Positions 49,063 through 57,939 of a stretch of 64,000 bases of DNA are shown here, piece after piece. Origin of the DNA: Kumtagia sp963829135 (GTDB lineage Bacteria > Pseudomonadota > Alphaproteobacteria > Rhizobiales > Rhizobiaceae). A model generated the notes under the pieces. It was not told the origin of the DNA, made no database searches, and saw only the letters and a program-made list of their open reading frames with translations. The stretch is from positions 434,001 to 498,000 of the forward strand of contig CAWHHO010000005.1 of assembly GCA_963829135.1 (NCBI GenBank), in the 5' to 3' direction. Numbering within the stretch: the stretch's first letter is position 1; each line of letters begins with the position of its first letter. Made by a program: the position numbers and the translations under genes.

Positions 49063-49270
49063 ATGCGTACCAATATAGAAATTGACGAGACGTTTGATAA
49101 GCGAGCCCTAATGGCGTCACGGGGAACGACAAAGAGTGAGACGGTCCAAGAGGCCATCGGATTACTGGTTCGTCGCGTGGCAATCAGGAAGTCTGCGCGA
49201 CACTTCGTGGCAAAATCGAGTGGGAAGGCGACATCGACTCATGCGAAGGGACCGTATCCGGACCAAATGA
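49063..49270 (+). pseudogene. vapB: VapB-like antitoxin, frameshifted
   Basis: The start MRTNIEIDETFDKRALMAS is VapB-like. The usual end (LRGKIEWEGDID then MRRDRIRTK) is present in two other frames. At least two indels, near 49200 and near 49235, are needed to restore the protein. Mixed indels and an interrupted partner show real decay more than a single sequencing slip. Confidence 0.7.
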
Positions 49271-49676
49271 TACTGGTCGATACATCGGTTTGGGTTGACG
49301 TACTTTCCGGCAGGCCATCCATACCAGCGCGCAGCTAGTGGATCGGTGCCTGACCGCGCGGGAACGAACTGGCGATCGGTGATCTCATCGCCGCAGAAAT
49401 GCTGCAGGGCATAAAAGGGAAGAGCGAGGAGCGGCTCATCGTCTCGGCATTGAGTAAGGCTAAGCCGTATCGGGGAATTTTGTGGAATAAAGATCGCCGT
49501 CAAAGCCGCAGCAGAATTATCGCATTTGCGTCTCGGGCGGCATCACCGTTCGCGGCACGGTCGATGTGATCATCGCGACATGGTGCATCGAAAATCAGGT
49601 TCCTCTGCTGCACAACGACCGCGATTTTTCGGTGATGCAATCAGCCCTCGGCCTGCCCTGCTTTGAACCGGGCTGA
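49267..49676 (+). pseudogene. vapC: VapC-like PIN-domain toxin, degraded
   Basis: The start MILVDTSVWVDVLSGR, the middle ELAIGDLIAAEMLQGI, then IAVKAAAE and the end GITVRGTVDVIIATWCIENQ and LLHNDRDFSVM are all clear VapC PIN-nuclease pieces, but in different frames with several indels. The catalytic acids (D in VDTS, E in AAEM, D in TVDV, D in DRDF) remain encoded. As read, no full-length toxin can be made. Confidence 0.75.
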
Positions 49677-49682
49677 GTTCGC

Positions 49683-50195
49683 TCAGGCGAACGGCCGGCC
49701 CTCTTCCGTTCGCTGAAAGTAGACAAGGTCAAGCGTGACCGAGGGCCGGCCCAGCGTCGTCAGGATTGCGTGCAGTTGGCCGCGATGATGGGTCTGGTGG
49801 TTGAAGGCATGTGCCAGCGCCGGCGCCAGGCGTTGCGAGATGGTCCGCATATCGGTCACAGTGATGTAGGTGAAGCGGCCGTCGAGCTGCTGTTCGGTCA
49901 AGCCATTCACCCAGGCGACCATGCGGTCGTCCTCCGCGATGCGTGCCTTTCGCAGGCTGTCGAAGTCCTTATGCAGAATGGTGTCCAACGTCGCTGGAGC
50001 GTCACCCGTTCCGGTGAAGCGCTTCATCCATATACGGTCCGTCGCAAGCAGATGATTGAGCGTTCCCATCGCGGATTTGAAGAAGGCGCCGGTGTCACGC
50101 GTGAACTCTTCCGGACTTAAATCCGCCGCCGCATCATAGATGCGCTGGTTCGCCCACCGATTATAAGCTGCGAACATCTGAAAATGCTGCTTCAT
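49683..50195 (-). CDS. DinB family protein
   Basis: The 170-residue protein has the DinB/YfiT four-helix fold. Candidate metal-site His residues are in MGTLNHLLATDRIWMKRF and in NHQTHHRGQLHAIL near the end. GGGAAGCCG precedes ATG 50195 (the frame opens at 50264). Members are small-molecule thiol transferases or stress proteins. Function here is unknown. Confidence 0.82.
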   Translation of the reverse strand: MKQHFQMFAAYNRWANQRIYDAAADLSPEEFTRDTGAFFKSAMGTLNHLLATDRIWMKRFTGTGDAPATLDTILHKDFDSLRKARIAEDDRMVAWVNGLTEQQLDGRFTYITVTDMRTISQRLAPALAHAFNHQTHHRGQLHAILTTLGRPSVTLDLVYFQRTEEGRPFA

Positions 50196-50430
50196 CGGCT
50201 TCCCTTTCCGCACGTCGCGGCAAGCTTCCGCTGCAGTCCTAATTGCGAAACGATCGGACGCCAATGACGAATCTTGTGTACAAACTGGAAGGCCGCGATC
50301 TGCAGGCCTCTTCGCTGATTACTCGGCGCACGCCTTCGGCTGCCTGAACCTCCGCCCCTCTTGGCAATGACGCGGGCGGCCTGTATAGGCACCGCCACTC
50401 TCCCAATTGGACAGGCTACAAGGAAACGCC

Positions 50431-50853
50431 ATGGCGATCGAACGCACTTTCTCGATGATCAAACCCGATGCGACCCGTCGCAACCTGACGGGCGCCATCA
50501 CTAAGATGCTCGAGGAGGCAGGCTTGCGCGTTGTCGCATCGCGCCGCGTCTGGATGAGCCTGCGCGAGGCCCAGGGTTTTTACGCGGTCCACAAGGATCG
50601 CCCATTCTTTGCCGAACTCACCGAGTTCATGTCATCCGGCCCCACCATCGTTCAGGTTCTGGAAGGCGAGAACGCAATTGCCAAGAACCGCGAAGTGATG
50701 GGCGCCACCAATCCTGCCAATGCCGCCGAGGGAACAATCCGCAAGGTGCATGCGCTTTCGATCGGCGAGAATTCGGTGCATGGCTCCGACGCGCCGGAAA
50801 CCGCCGCTGAGGAAATCGCCTACTGGTTCTCGGGTACCGAGATCGTCGGCTGA
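50431..50853 (+). CDS. ndk: nucleoside diphosphate kinase
   Basis: The 140-residue protein has the family start MAIERTFSMIKPDATRRNLTG and the active-site His117 in NSVHGSDAPETA. The enzyme makes NTPs and dNTPs from diphosphates using ATP. ATG 50431 is preceded by AAGGAAA. A strong terminator lies 28 bases after the stop. Length and motifs are standard. Confidence 0.95.
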   Translation: MAIERTFSMIKPDATRRNLTGAITKMLEEAGLRVVASRRVWMSLREAQGFYAVHKDRPFFAELTEFMSSGPTIVQVLEGENAIAKNREVMGATNPANAAEGTIRKVHALSIGENSVHGSDAPETAAEEIAYWFSGTEIVG

Positions 50854-50881
50854 ATTCATGATTAGTCGGCAGTGACGAACG

Positions 50882-50910
50882 AAAGCCGGTTTCGCGCCGG
50901 CTTTGTTTTT
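50882..50910 (+). terminator. rho-independent terminator after ndk
   Basis: Stem AAAGCCGG (50882-50889) and CCGGCTTT (50897-50904) with a 7-base loop is followed by GTTTTT. The A-rich left flank lets it also serve the leftward moaE gene, whose stop is at 50945. Confidence 0.85.
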
Positions 50911-50944
50911 GGACGGCAGCCCCGGCTACCTGGCGCGAGCTCCG

Positions 50945-51412
50945 CTACCAGCGCTTGGCGGCAGCATCGTCGGAGGATTTGGCCTCGACCCAGTCACCGG
51001 CGCCACCCTCGCGCAGATGTTCCTTCTTCCAGAATGGCGCACGGGTCTTCAGATAGTCCATCAGGAACGACGCCGCCTGAAAGGCTGCATCGCGGTGCGA
51101 CGAAGCGGCGACCACAAGCACGATGTTTTCGCCGGGCAGTATGTGGCCGTGACGGTGGATTGCTGTAAGCCCCGTCAGCGGCCAGCGCTCGACCGCCTGC
51201 CGGGCAATACGCAGGATTTCGGCTTCCGCCATGCCCGGATAGTGTTCCAATTCGAGCGCGGAAAGCGTTCCCGCCTCGTCGCGGCAAAGGCCGGAAAACG
51301 TCACCACCGCGCCGACGTCCCGGCGGTCCTTCGTGAGGCGCGCCACTTCGGCGTTCAAGTCGAAGTCCTCGACCTGAATCCGGACATCGGGGAGGATCGC
51401 CCGATTGGTCAT
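50945..51412 (-). CDS. moaE: molybdopterin synthase catalytic subunit
   Basis: The 155-residue protein contains VVTFSGLCRDE, LELEHYPGMAEAEILRIA and the catalytic Lys region APFWKKEHLREGG. With MoaD-thiocarboxylate it turns cPMP into molybdopterin. It lies 12 bases after moaD, and the order pgsA, moaD, moaE is the usual rhizobial unit. Confidence 0.93.
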   Translation of the reverse strand: MTNRAILPDVRIQVEDFDLNAEVARLTKDRRDVGAVVTFSGLCRDEAGTLSALELEHYPGMAEAEILRIARQAVERWPLTGLTAIHRHGHILPGENIVLVVAASSHRDAAFQAASFLMDYLKTRAPFWKKEHLREGGAGDWVEAKSSDDAAAKRW

Positions 51413-51424
51413 GCTCCCAGGTCC

Positions 51425-51691
51425 CTAACCGCCGGTCATAGGCGGGAAAAGCGCGATCTCACGGGCTCCCGTCAGTGCTTCACGGTGATCAACGTGCTCG
51501 TGATTAATGGCGACCCGTATCGCATCGGGATATTGCAGCGCCCGCTCATACCCTTCCCCGCGCTCGCGCAGCCAGCGGAGAAGATCATGCACCGACCGGA
51601 CATGCGCCGGCAGAATAACATCCTCTTCGGCCCGACCGATACGCTCGCGCACCCAGGCGAAATAGATCAGCTTGACAGCTTCGTTGCTCAT
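51425..51691 (-). CDS. moaD: molybdopterin synthase sulfur-carrier subunit
   Basis: The 88-residue ubiquitin-like protein ends PPMTGG, with the C-terminal Gly-Gly that becomes a thiocarboxylate. It starts four bases inside the end of pgsA (ATGA overlap) and is coupled to it. Confidence 0.92.
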   Translation of the reverse strand: MSNEAVKLIYFAWVRERIGRAEEDVILPAHVRSVHDLLRWLRERGEGYERALQYPDAIRVAINHEHVDHREALTGAREIALFPPMTGG

Positions 51692-52284
51692 TCGTCGACG
51701 ATGTGCTTCAGGCCGGCGCGGAAATAGTCATAGCCGGTATAGAGGGTGAGCAGCGCCGAAACCCACAGCAGCACATGCCCGACCTGCGTCCAATATGGCA
51801 CGATGTGGTCGCCGGTGGGACCGAGCAGCAGGAAGGCGATCGCCACCATCTGCGCGGTCGTTTTCCATTTGGCAAGACGGGTCACCGGCACGCTGACCTT
51901 GAGTTCGGCCAGATACTCGCGCAGGCCAGACACTAGGATCTCTCGGCACAGGATGATGATGGCGGCCCATAGCGACCAGCCGGCGATGCCGCCGCGATAG
52001 TCCGTATCCGCAGCAAGCAGCAGCAGGCAGGTTGCGACGAGAAGCTTGTCGGCGATCGGGTCGAGCATGCGCCCGATGTTTGACTGTTGCTGCCAGGCGC
52101 GTGCCAGGTAGCCGTCGAAATAATCCGTCACGCTGGCAACAATGAAAATGATGAAGGCGCTCCACCGCGCGAAATCACTGGATTGAAGCCTGCCCTCCAG
52201 GAAGAAGCACAGCACCACCAGCGGAACCGCAATGATGCGGCCGTAGGTGAGCATATTGGGGAGGTTGAATGCGCGCTTTGCCAT
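51688..52284 (-). CDS. pgsA: CDP-diacylglycerol--glycerol-3-phosphate 3-phosphatidyltransferase
   Basis: The 198-residue membrane enzyme has FNLPNMLTYGRIIAVPLVVL at the start and the CDP-alcohol signature DYFDGYLARAWQQQSNIGRM continuing LDPIADK. It makes phosphatidylglycerophosphate, the first step to phosphatidylglycerol. It is 100 bases after uvrC and overlaps moaD. Confidence 0.92.
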   Translation of the reverse strand: MAKRAFNLPNMLTYGRIIAVPLVVLCFFLEGRLQSSDFARWSAFIIFIVASVTDYFDGYLARAWQQQSNIGRMLDPIADKLLVATCLLLLAADTDYRGGIAGWSLWAAIIILCREILVSGLREYLAELKVSVPVTRLAKWKTTAQMVAIAFLLLGPTGDHIVPYWTQVGHVLLWVSALLTLYTGYDYFRAGLKHIVDE

Positions 52285-52384
52285 GATTTACGTCGTTTCC
52301 GCCCAAGCCTAGTGAAATCAGAACCGATGATCGCCGGTCAACTGGTCAAACAGTGCTGACCCGGCGCAAGTGAGGCACATGCCA

Positions 52385-54476
52385 TTAATTCTCATGAAAA
52401 TGATTGTAGATCACCCGCGCAACCGACTCCGAGATGCCCTCCACTGACATCAGATCGTCCATCGCAGCGCGGCTGACCGCTTTCGCCGTGCCGAAATGCA
52501 GCAACAGGGCGCGTTTGCGGCTCGGGCCAATGCCACCGATTTCGTCAAGCGGGTTCTTCGTCATTTCCTTCTTGCGGCGGGCGCGGTGCGATCCGATGGC
52601 GAAGCGATGTGCCTCATCGCGCAGGCGCTGCACGAAATAGAGCACGGGATCGCGCACCGGCAACGTAAAGGATTCACGCCCCGCCGCGAAGAAGCGTTCG
52701 CGGCCCGCATCGCGATCGACGCCCTTGGCCACTCCAATCGCGGTAACACGGTCGGCCAAGCCGAGTTCGCCGATGATCTTGCGTACCGCCGACATCTGAC
52801 CCTGGCCGCCATCGATGAATATGACATCGGGCCAGGCTGGAAACGCAGCCCCAATCACCTCGTCATCTTCGGACGCGGATCCCTCTGCGCTTTTGCCGCT
52901 TTCCTGCTCCTCCCTCAGCAGCCTTGAGAAGCGGCGCTCCATCACCTCGCGCATCATGCCGAAATCGTCACCTGGCGTTATGTCCGTCGAGCGGATGTTG
53001 AACTTGCGATACTGGTTCTTCACAAACCCTTCCGGTCCAGCCACGATCATCGCGCCGACGGCGTTGGTGCCCATGATGTGGGAGTTGTCGTAGACCTCGA
53101 TGCGGGTGGGTGTTTTTTCGAGTGCGAATGTTTCCTTCAAGCCGGCCAGCAGCCGCGCTTGGGTCGACGTCTCGGCCAGCCGCCGCGCCAGCGCCTCGCG
53201 CGCGTTCTGCAGGGCGTGATCCGCCAGGTCCTTCTTCTCGCCGCGCTTGGGGACGATGATCGATACCCTGTGGCCGGCGCGGGTGGAAAGCGCCTGTTCC
53301 AGCAATTCCTGTTCATCTACCTCCTGCGCCAGCAGGATCATTTTTGGACATGGCTTGTCGTCGTAGAACTGGGCAAGGAACGAACCGAGCACTTCGCCGG
53401 CTTCGAGCGCCGGATCGGCTTTCGGGAAATAGGCGCGGTTGCCCCAATTCTGGCCGGTGCGGAAGAAGAACACCTGGATGCACACCTGCCCACCTTCCTG
53501 ATGCAGCGCGAAGACATCCGCCTCCTCGACCGATTGCGGGTTGATGCCTTGGTGGCTCTGCACATGCGAAAGCGCCGCAAGCCGGTCGCGATAGACGGCT
53601 GCGCGCTCGAAATCGAGATCATCGGAAGCCACCTGCATCGCACCGGCGATCTGCGTCTTCACTTTCTGGCTCCGGCCCGACAGGAAGTCCTTCGCCTCCC
53701 CCACCAGCTCAGCATATTCCTCAGTCGACACCTCGCCGGTGCATGGCCCTGAGCAGCGCTTGATCTGGTAGAGAAGACAAGGCCGGGTGCGGGTCTCGAA
53801 TACCGAATCCGTGCAGGTGCGCAGCAGAAAAGCTCGTTGCAGCGCATTGATCGTCCGCCCGACGGCGCCGGCGGAGGCGAAAGGGCCAAAATAGTCGCCC
53901 CTGCGCGACCGCGCGCCGCGATGCTTGAAGATACCAGGCGCCGCATGATCCCCGGTCACGACAATATATGGAAACGATTTGTCATCCCGCAGCAGTACAT
54001 TGAAACGGGGCCGCAAGCGCTTGATAAGATTGGCTTCGAGCAACAGCGCTTCGATCTCGGTTCGCGTCACCACGAATTCCATCGTGACTGTCTCGCGCAC
54101 CATCCGGCCGATGCGGTTGGTATGGAAGCGGCCTTGCGCATATGCCGTGACGCGCTTCTTCAGGCTGCGCGCCTTGCCGACGTAAAGCGCATCGCCAGCC
54201 GCGTTCATCATCCGGTAGACGCCGGGAGCATTGGGCAGGCGCTTCACCAATGTCTGGATGACATCGGCACCGACCATGCCATCGGCGTCGCCGCTATGCG
54301 CACTCCAGTCTATCGCGGTGAATGGCAGGTCCGGACCGGCCACAGCGCAACGGCTCGGCAGCAATCTCCTCTTCGTCGTCGGCATCGCCATCCGGCAGGT
54401 AGCCGGCCACGTCATCCGAAGCGGTATCCTTCTTCGGAATCGGCGGCATCTTGAGGGGAGGCGCTGCGGGACTCAT
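52385..54476 (-). CDS. uvrC: excinuclease ABC subunit C, with N-terminal frameshift
   Basis: The main frame has the GIY-YIG nuclease domain (PNAPGVYRMMNAAGDALYVG, about residue 60), the Cys-rich CLLYQIKRCSGPC, the UVR motif, the RNase H-like YDNSHIMGTNAVGAM and C-terminal helix-hairpin-helices. The plausible true start is ATG 54476, overlapping the upstream SDR stop (ATGA), with an acidic N-terminus MSPAAPPLKMPPIPKKDTAS. Deleting one base within about 54325-54350 joins it to the main frame, giving 696 residues. Otherwise translation would need a later start such as 54415 or 54277. Confidence 0.88.
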
Positions 54477-55306
54477 TCAGCGATGCCTGACACGTCCGGT
54501 GTTTCCCACGCAAGATGCTGTCCGCCATCAAGCGCAATCATCTGCCCGGTGATCGACCGCGTCTGCCACAGATAGCGTATGGTTGCGCCGAACTCTTTGA
54601 GCAACGGTGCACGCTTCATCAGCAGCCCGCCGACCTGCGAATCGAAGTCATCTTGTTGCTGACGGATGCTTGCCAGAGCCGGTCCCGGGCCGATTGCATT
54701 GACGCGTATGCGTGGCGCAAGCGCCTGCGCCATTGTCACCGTCGCCGACCACATCGCCGACTTCGACAACGCATAAGTGAAATACCGCGGCGTCGGCCTC
54801 AAAACGCGCTGGTCGGCAATGTTGACCACAAGCCCCTCGCCATCCGCGGGAAGCGCTTCGCCCAGCGCGCGGGCGAGCGCTACGGGCGCTTTCACATGGA
54901 TATCGAAATGCGTGTTCCAAACATCCCACGTGAAATCAGATACGGAATCATCCTCAAAGATCGAAGCGTTGTTGACGACAATCGACAAACGCCCGATCGC
55001 CCTCTCGGCCGACGCGATAAGATTGGCGACCTGACCTGCGTCGGTCAGGTCGGCTTCGACTACGGCTGCCACGCCGCCAGCGGCGCGAATGGACGTCGCC
55101 AGCGCCTGGCCTTCAGCGGCTGACCGGTTGCAATGGATCGCCACGCCAAATCCATGGTGCGCCAAATCTTCGACGATCGCGCGGCCGATGCGCCTGGCGC
55201 CCCCTGTGACGAGTACGTTGATCCGAGCTTCCGGCAATCTTTCCACCCAAATCTTTTCCAGCGGGCCTGGCGTCCGCCACGACAGAATATTACCGAGCGT
55301 TCGCAC
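54473..55306 (-). CDS. SDR family oxidoreductase (pteridine reductase-like)
   Basis: The 277-residue protein has INVLVTGGARRIGRAIVED, NNASIFEDDSVSDF and YALSKSAMWSATVT (YxxxK). GGARRIGR rather than GGxxGIG is seen in FolM and pteridine reductase-type SDRs. About 28 residues precede the Rossmann fold. It is translationally coupled to uvrC by an ATGA overlap. The substrate is inferred only from similarity. Confidence 0.85.
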   Translation of the reverse strand: MRTLGNILSWRTPGPLEKIWVERLPEARINVLVTGGARRIGRAIVEDLAHHGFGVAIHCNRSAAEGQALATSIRAAGGVAAVVEADLTDAGQVANLIASAERAIGRLSIVVNNASIFEDDSVSDFTWDVWNTHFDIHVKAPVALARALGEALPADGEGLVVNIADQRVLRPTPRYFTYALSKSAMWSATVTMAQALAPRIRVNAIGPGPALASIRQQQDDFDSQVGGLLMKRAPLLKEFGATIRYLWQTRSITGQMIALDGGQHLAWETPDVSGIAE

Positions 55307-55640
55307 ATTCGGCAGGAATGTGGCGATTTCGCCTTGATTGCGAGCGTACTCAAGGCGAACCGCCTAAAAAGATGAGGCCAATATAGGGTCTCGAACCCCT
55401 TGCACCAAGCGGACTGCCGGCCTCGCGGCAAATGCTGCTGACATCGCGCTGTTGCAATCGCGCAACGCAATGCTGCTGCCCAATTCGTGACGTCAAATCA
55501 TCAAAGTTGCGATGGGCTGAGGCCGCATTTCAGCGCGAGATTCACCCGTCGAGCCAACGCCCCGGTCCTCTCTCCGGGCGGGCTCATCGTGAAATGACCA
55601 CAGGGCGTCCAGAGTATCCTGTGGCTTAGGAGAACTAACG
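55307..55640. other. divergent intergenic region, SDR and porin genes
   Basis: There are 334 bases without a supported gene. It must hold promoters for the leftward SDR-uvrC-pgsA-moaDE unit and the rightward porin gene. TAGGAGAA directly precedes the porin start region. Confidence 0.4.
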
Positions 55641-56303
55641 ATGTCAGCCAGATTTCAATTTTCACGCCAAGGCGCAGCTGCTCTCGGCCTTCTCGCCTTC
55701 ATGAGTGTCGGTGTTGCCCATGCCGCCGACGCAATCGACGCGCCGCCGCAGCCGGCGGAGGCGATGGAACTTCCTCCGGTCGCAAGCTGGACAGGCGGCT
55801 ATGCCGGTGTAACCGCAGGGTACGGCTTCGCTGGCGAATCGCAGGGCAAAGGCGCCAACGTCGACACTGACGGATTCGTTGGTGGTGGTTTTATCGGCTA
55901 CAATCAGGAACTTGGCAACGGCGTTGTGCTCGGTGGCGAAGGCGATTTGGGCTACAGCGGCGTCGAAGGCAACGATAGCGGCGTTCGCGTCAAATCCGGT
56001 GTTGACGGCTCGCTGCGGGCGCGCCTCGGCTATACCGTTACGCCCGACATTCTTGGCTACGTAACGGGCGGCGGCGCCGCAAAGCATATGTCTGTCCGCC
56101 AAGGTGGTGACGAAGACTCCGCCACCCAGGTCGGCTGGACCGCCGGCGTCGGCACCGACGTCAAGCTTACAGAGAAGGTGTTCGGCCGTGTCGAGTATCG
56201 TTACTCCGACTATGGCAGCGCCGAATTCAACACCGGCAGCGGCACACAAAAGGTCGATGCCAGCGATCATCGAATCCAGATGGGTGTCGGCTTCCAGTTC
56301 TAA
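55641..56303 (+). CDS. outer-membrane beta-barrel protein (Omp25/31 family)
   Basis: The 220-residue porin-like protein has a signal peptide to AHAADA and the opening WTGGYAGVTAGYGFAGESQG, followed by FVGGGFIGYNQELGNGVVLG and a final aromatic strand HRIQMGVGFQF. This is the pattern of the Brucella Omp25/Omp31 and rhizobial RopB group. It is abundant in the outer membrane. A clear terminator follows. Confidence 0.9.
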   Translation: MSARFQFSRQGAAALGLLAFMSVGVAHAADAIDAPPQPAEAMELPPVASWTGGYAGVTAGYGFAGESQGKGANVDTDGFVGGGFIGYNQELGNGVVLGGEGDLGYSGVEGNDSGVRVKSGVDGSLRARLGYTVTPDILGYVTGGGAAKHMSVRQGGDEDSATQVGWTAGVGTDVKLTEKVFGRVEYRYSDYGSAEFNTGSGTQKVDASDHRIQMGVGFQF

Positions 56304-56323
56304 GCTGCGATCGCAACCAACTG

Positions 56324-56352
56324 AAAGGCCGGGTCATATGCCTCGGCCTTTT
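56324..56352 (+). terminator. rho-independent terminator after porin gene
   Basis: Stem AAAGGCCG (56324-56331) and CGGCCTTT (56344-56351) with a 12-base loop is followed by a short T-run. Confidence 0.75.
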
Positions 56353-56547
56353 GAATGGCTGAAGCCCGCCCCTGTTGGGCCCGCAGGATGAGCCGGCCCG
56401 ACGACCCGCTTCGTCCGCAGTCGTCACCTTTGGTTTATCCACAAGCCGTATGCAAACCTCAGCCTCCCACCGAAGTGAGGTAAGGCTTGTCTTGATTTCG
56501 AGCGCGAATTGTGGCGGATGCAGCGTTATGATCGCGACATAGAGCCG

Positions 56548-56790
56548 ATGATGATGAACCGCTTCGAAGGACCCGGCGCAAGAGAAGCCGGGATTCGCTA
56601 CCTCGACGGTGACTTTCAGGTCACAAGCCCGGGGTCGTTCGTCCGCTGTGCAGTGACCGGTGAACGCATCGCCCTGGACGAGCTCAAATACTGGAGCGTC
56701 GCGAGACAGGAGCCTTACATCGACGCTGCATCCTCGTTGAAGCGCGAGATCGAATCGGATCCGTCGCTGCGTACGCGCAATTCGCGCTAA
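56548..56790 (+). CDS. DUF2093 domain-containing protein
   Basis: The small protein contains NRFEGPGAREAGIRYLDGDF and VRCAVTGERIALDELKYWSV, the conserved core of DUF2093, and is basic and acidic mixed at the end. Three consecutive ATGs (56548, 56551, 56554) are possible starts. The upstream frame to 56509 is not conserved-looking. The function is unknown. It is near lpxK as in related genomes. Confidence 0.82.
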   Translation: MMMNRFEGPGAREAGIRYLDGDFQVTSPGSFVRCAVTGERIALDELKYWSVARQEPYIDAASSLKREIESDPSLRTRNSR

Positions 56791-56840
56791 CAAAATCTGA
56801 TGTAAAACAGTTACTTATGGATAGCAACGGAATCGAGCTC

Positions 56841-57869
56841 TCAACGAGCCTGCCCTTGCCTTTTACGCCACGCCTTGAGCGTATCCTCGACGATCCTTGA
56901 GGCGACAGTCTGTTCCTTGAACACTGCGTCGATCTCAAGCACATCGAGCATTTGCTGAAAGCCGGCCGGCATGAAAGCCATGGGCAGACGCGCGGCGTCC
57001 TTCGCCGTCGTCACCAGCTGCAGACGTTCCTGGCGCGCCTCGGCCATGAGCCCGCGCAAATCATCGGCCGTGTAAAAATGGTGATCCGCAAAGGCGCGCG
57101 TCTCCACCACATCGGCACCGGCCTGACGCAAGGACGCGAAGAACTTATCCGGATGACCGATGCCGGCAAACGCAAGCACCCGCCGCCCGGCGAAGCGCTG
57201 CGGGTCGCGCGGCGCCGTCTCGGCCTCGTAGACCGGTCTGCCGGCACGCGATGCCGCGCGAACAACATGATCCGCGCCTACGCCCTCTCCCATCCGCAAC
57301 AACCCATCGGCATAGCGCATCTGATCGACCAGACGAGCGCGCATGGGTCCGGCCGGTAGAACCCAGCCATTGCCGATGCCAAAGCGGGCATCCACGACGA
57401 TCAACGCGTAATCGAGGTGAATGCGGGCGCTCTGAAAGCCATCGTCCATGATCAGGAAGTCGCAACCCTCCCCGATAAGCAGTCGCGCACCGGCCGCACG
57501 ATCCGGTGCCACGGCGACGGGCGCGATGCCCGCGAGCAGCAGCGGCTCATCGCCAACATCCCGCGCCGTGTGCTTTGCTAAATCCACGAGACGCGCGCCG
57601 GCGGCCTTGCCGCCATGACCGCGCGACAGGATACCTGGCTTCAGTCGCATCGCGGCGGCTTGGCGCGCCAGCGCTATCACGACTGGGGTCTTGCCCGAAC
57701 CGCCTACTGTGAAGTTGCCGACGCAAAGCACCGGTGCATCGACTTTCTCACGCCGGGCGCGGACGAGTCGGTGCCTGGCCGCAATCCCATAGGCAGTTGC
57801 GGTTGGACCGAGCGCAACCGCCTGCCAGCCCGTCCGCCGCCACCAGAAGGGGGGAGCTTTTATCGGCAC
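56841..57869 (-). CDS. lpxK: tetraacyldisaccharide 4'-kinase
   Basis: The 342-residue enzyme has Walker A in VGNFTVGGSGKTPVVIAL and the DDGFQSARIHLDYALIVVD motif typical of LpxK. It adds the 4'-phosphate of lipid A at the inner membrane. It lies 70 bases downstream of waaA in the same orientation. Confidence 0.93.
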   Translation of the reverse strand: MPIKAPPFWWRRTGWQAVALGPTATAYGIAARHRLVRARREKVDAPVLCVGNFTVGGSGKTPVVIALARQAAAMRLKPGILSRGHGGKAAGARLVDLAKHTARDVGDEPLLLAGIAPVAVAPDRAAGARLLIGEGCDFLIMDDGFQSARIHLDYALIVVDARFGIGNGWVLPAGPMRARLVDQMRYADGLLRMGEGVGADHVVRAASRAGRPVYEAETAPRDPQRFAGRRVLAFAGIGHPDKFFASLRQAGADVVETRAFADHHFYTADDLRGLMAEARQERLQLVTTAKDAARLPMAFMPAGFQQMLDVLEIDAVFKEQTVASRIVEDTLKAWRKRQGQAR

Positions 57870-57939
57870 GTCCGAACGTGTCTCACGGTTAAATTCGTTC
57901 TGCCGATAATGGTTCGATTCAATCTAGCCATGAAACGCT

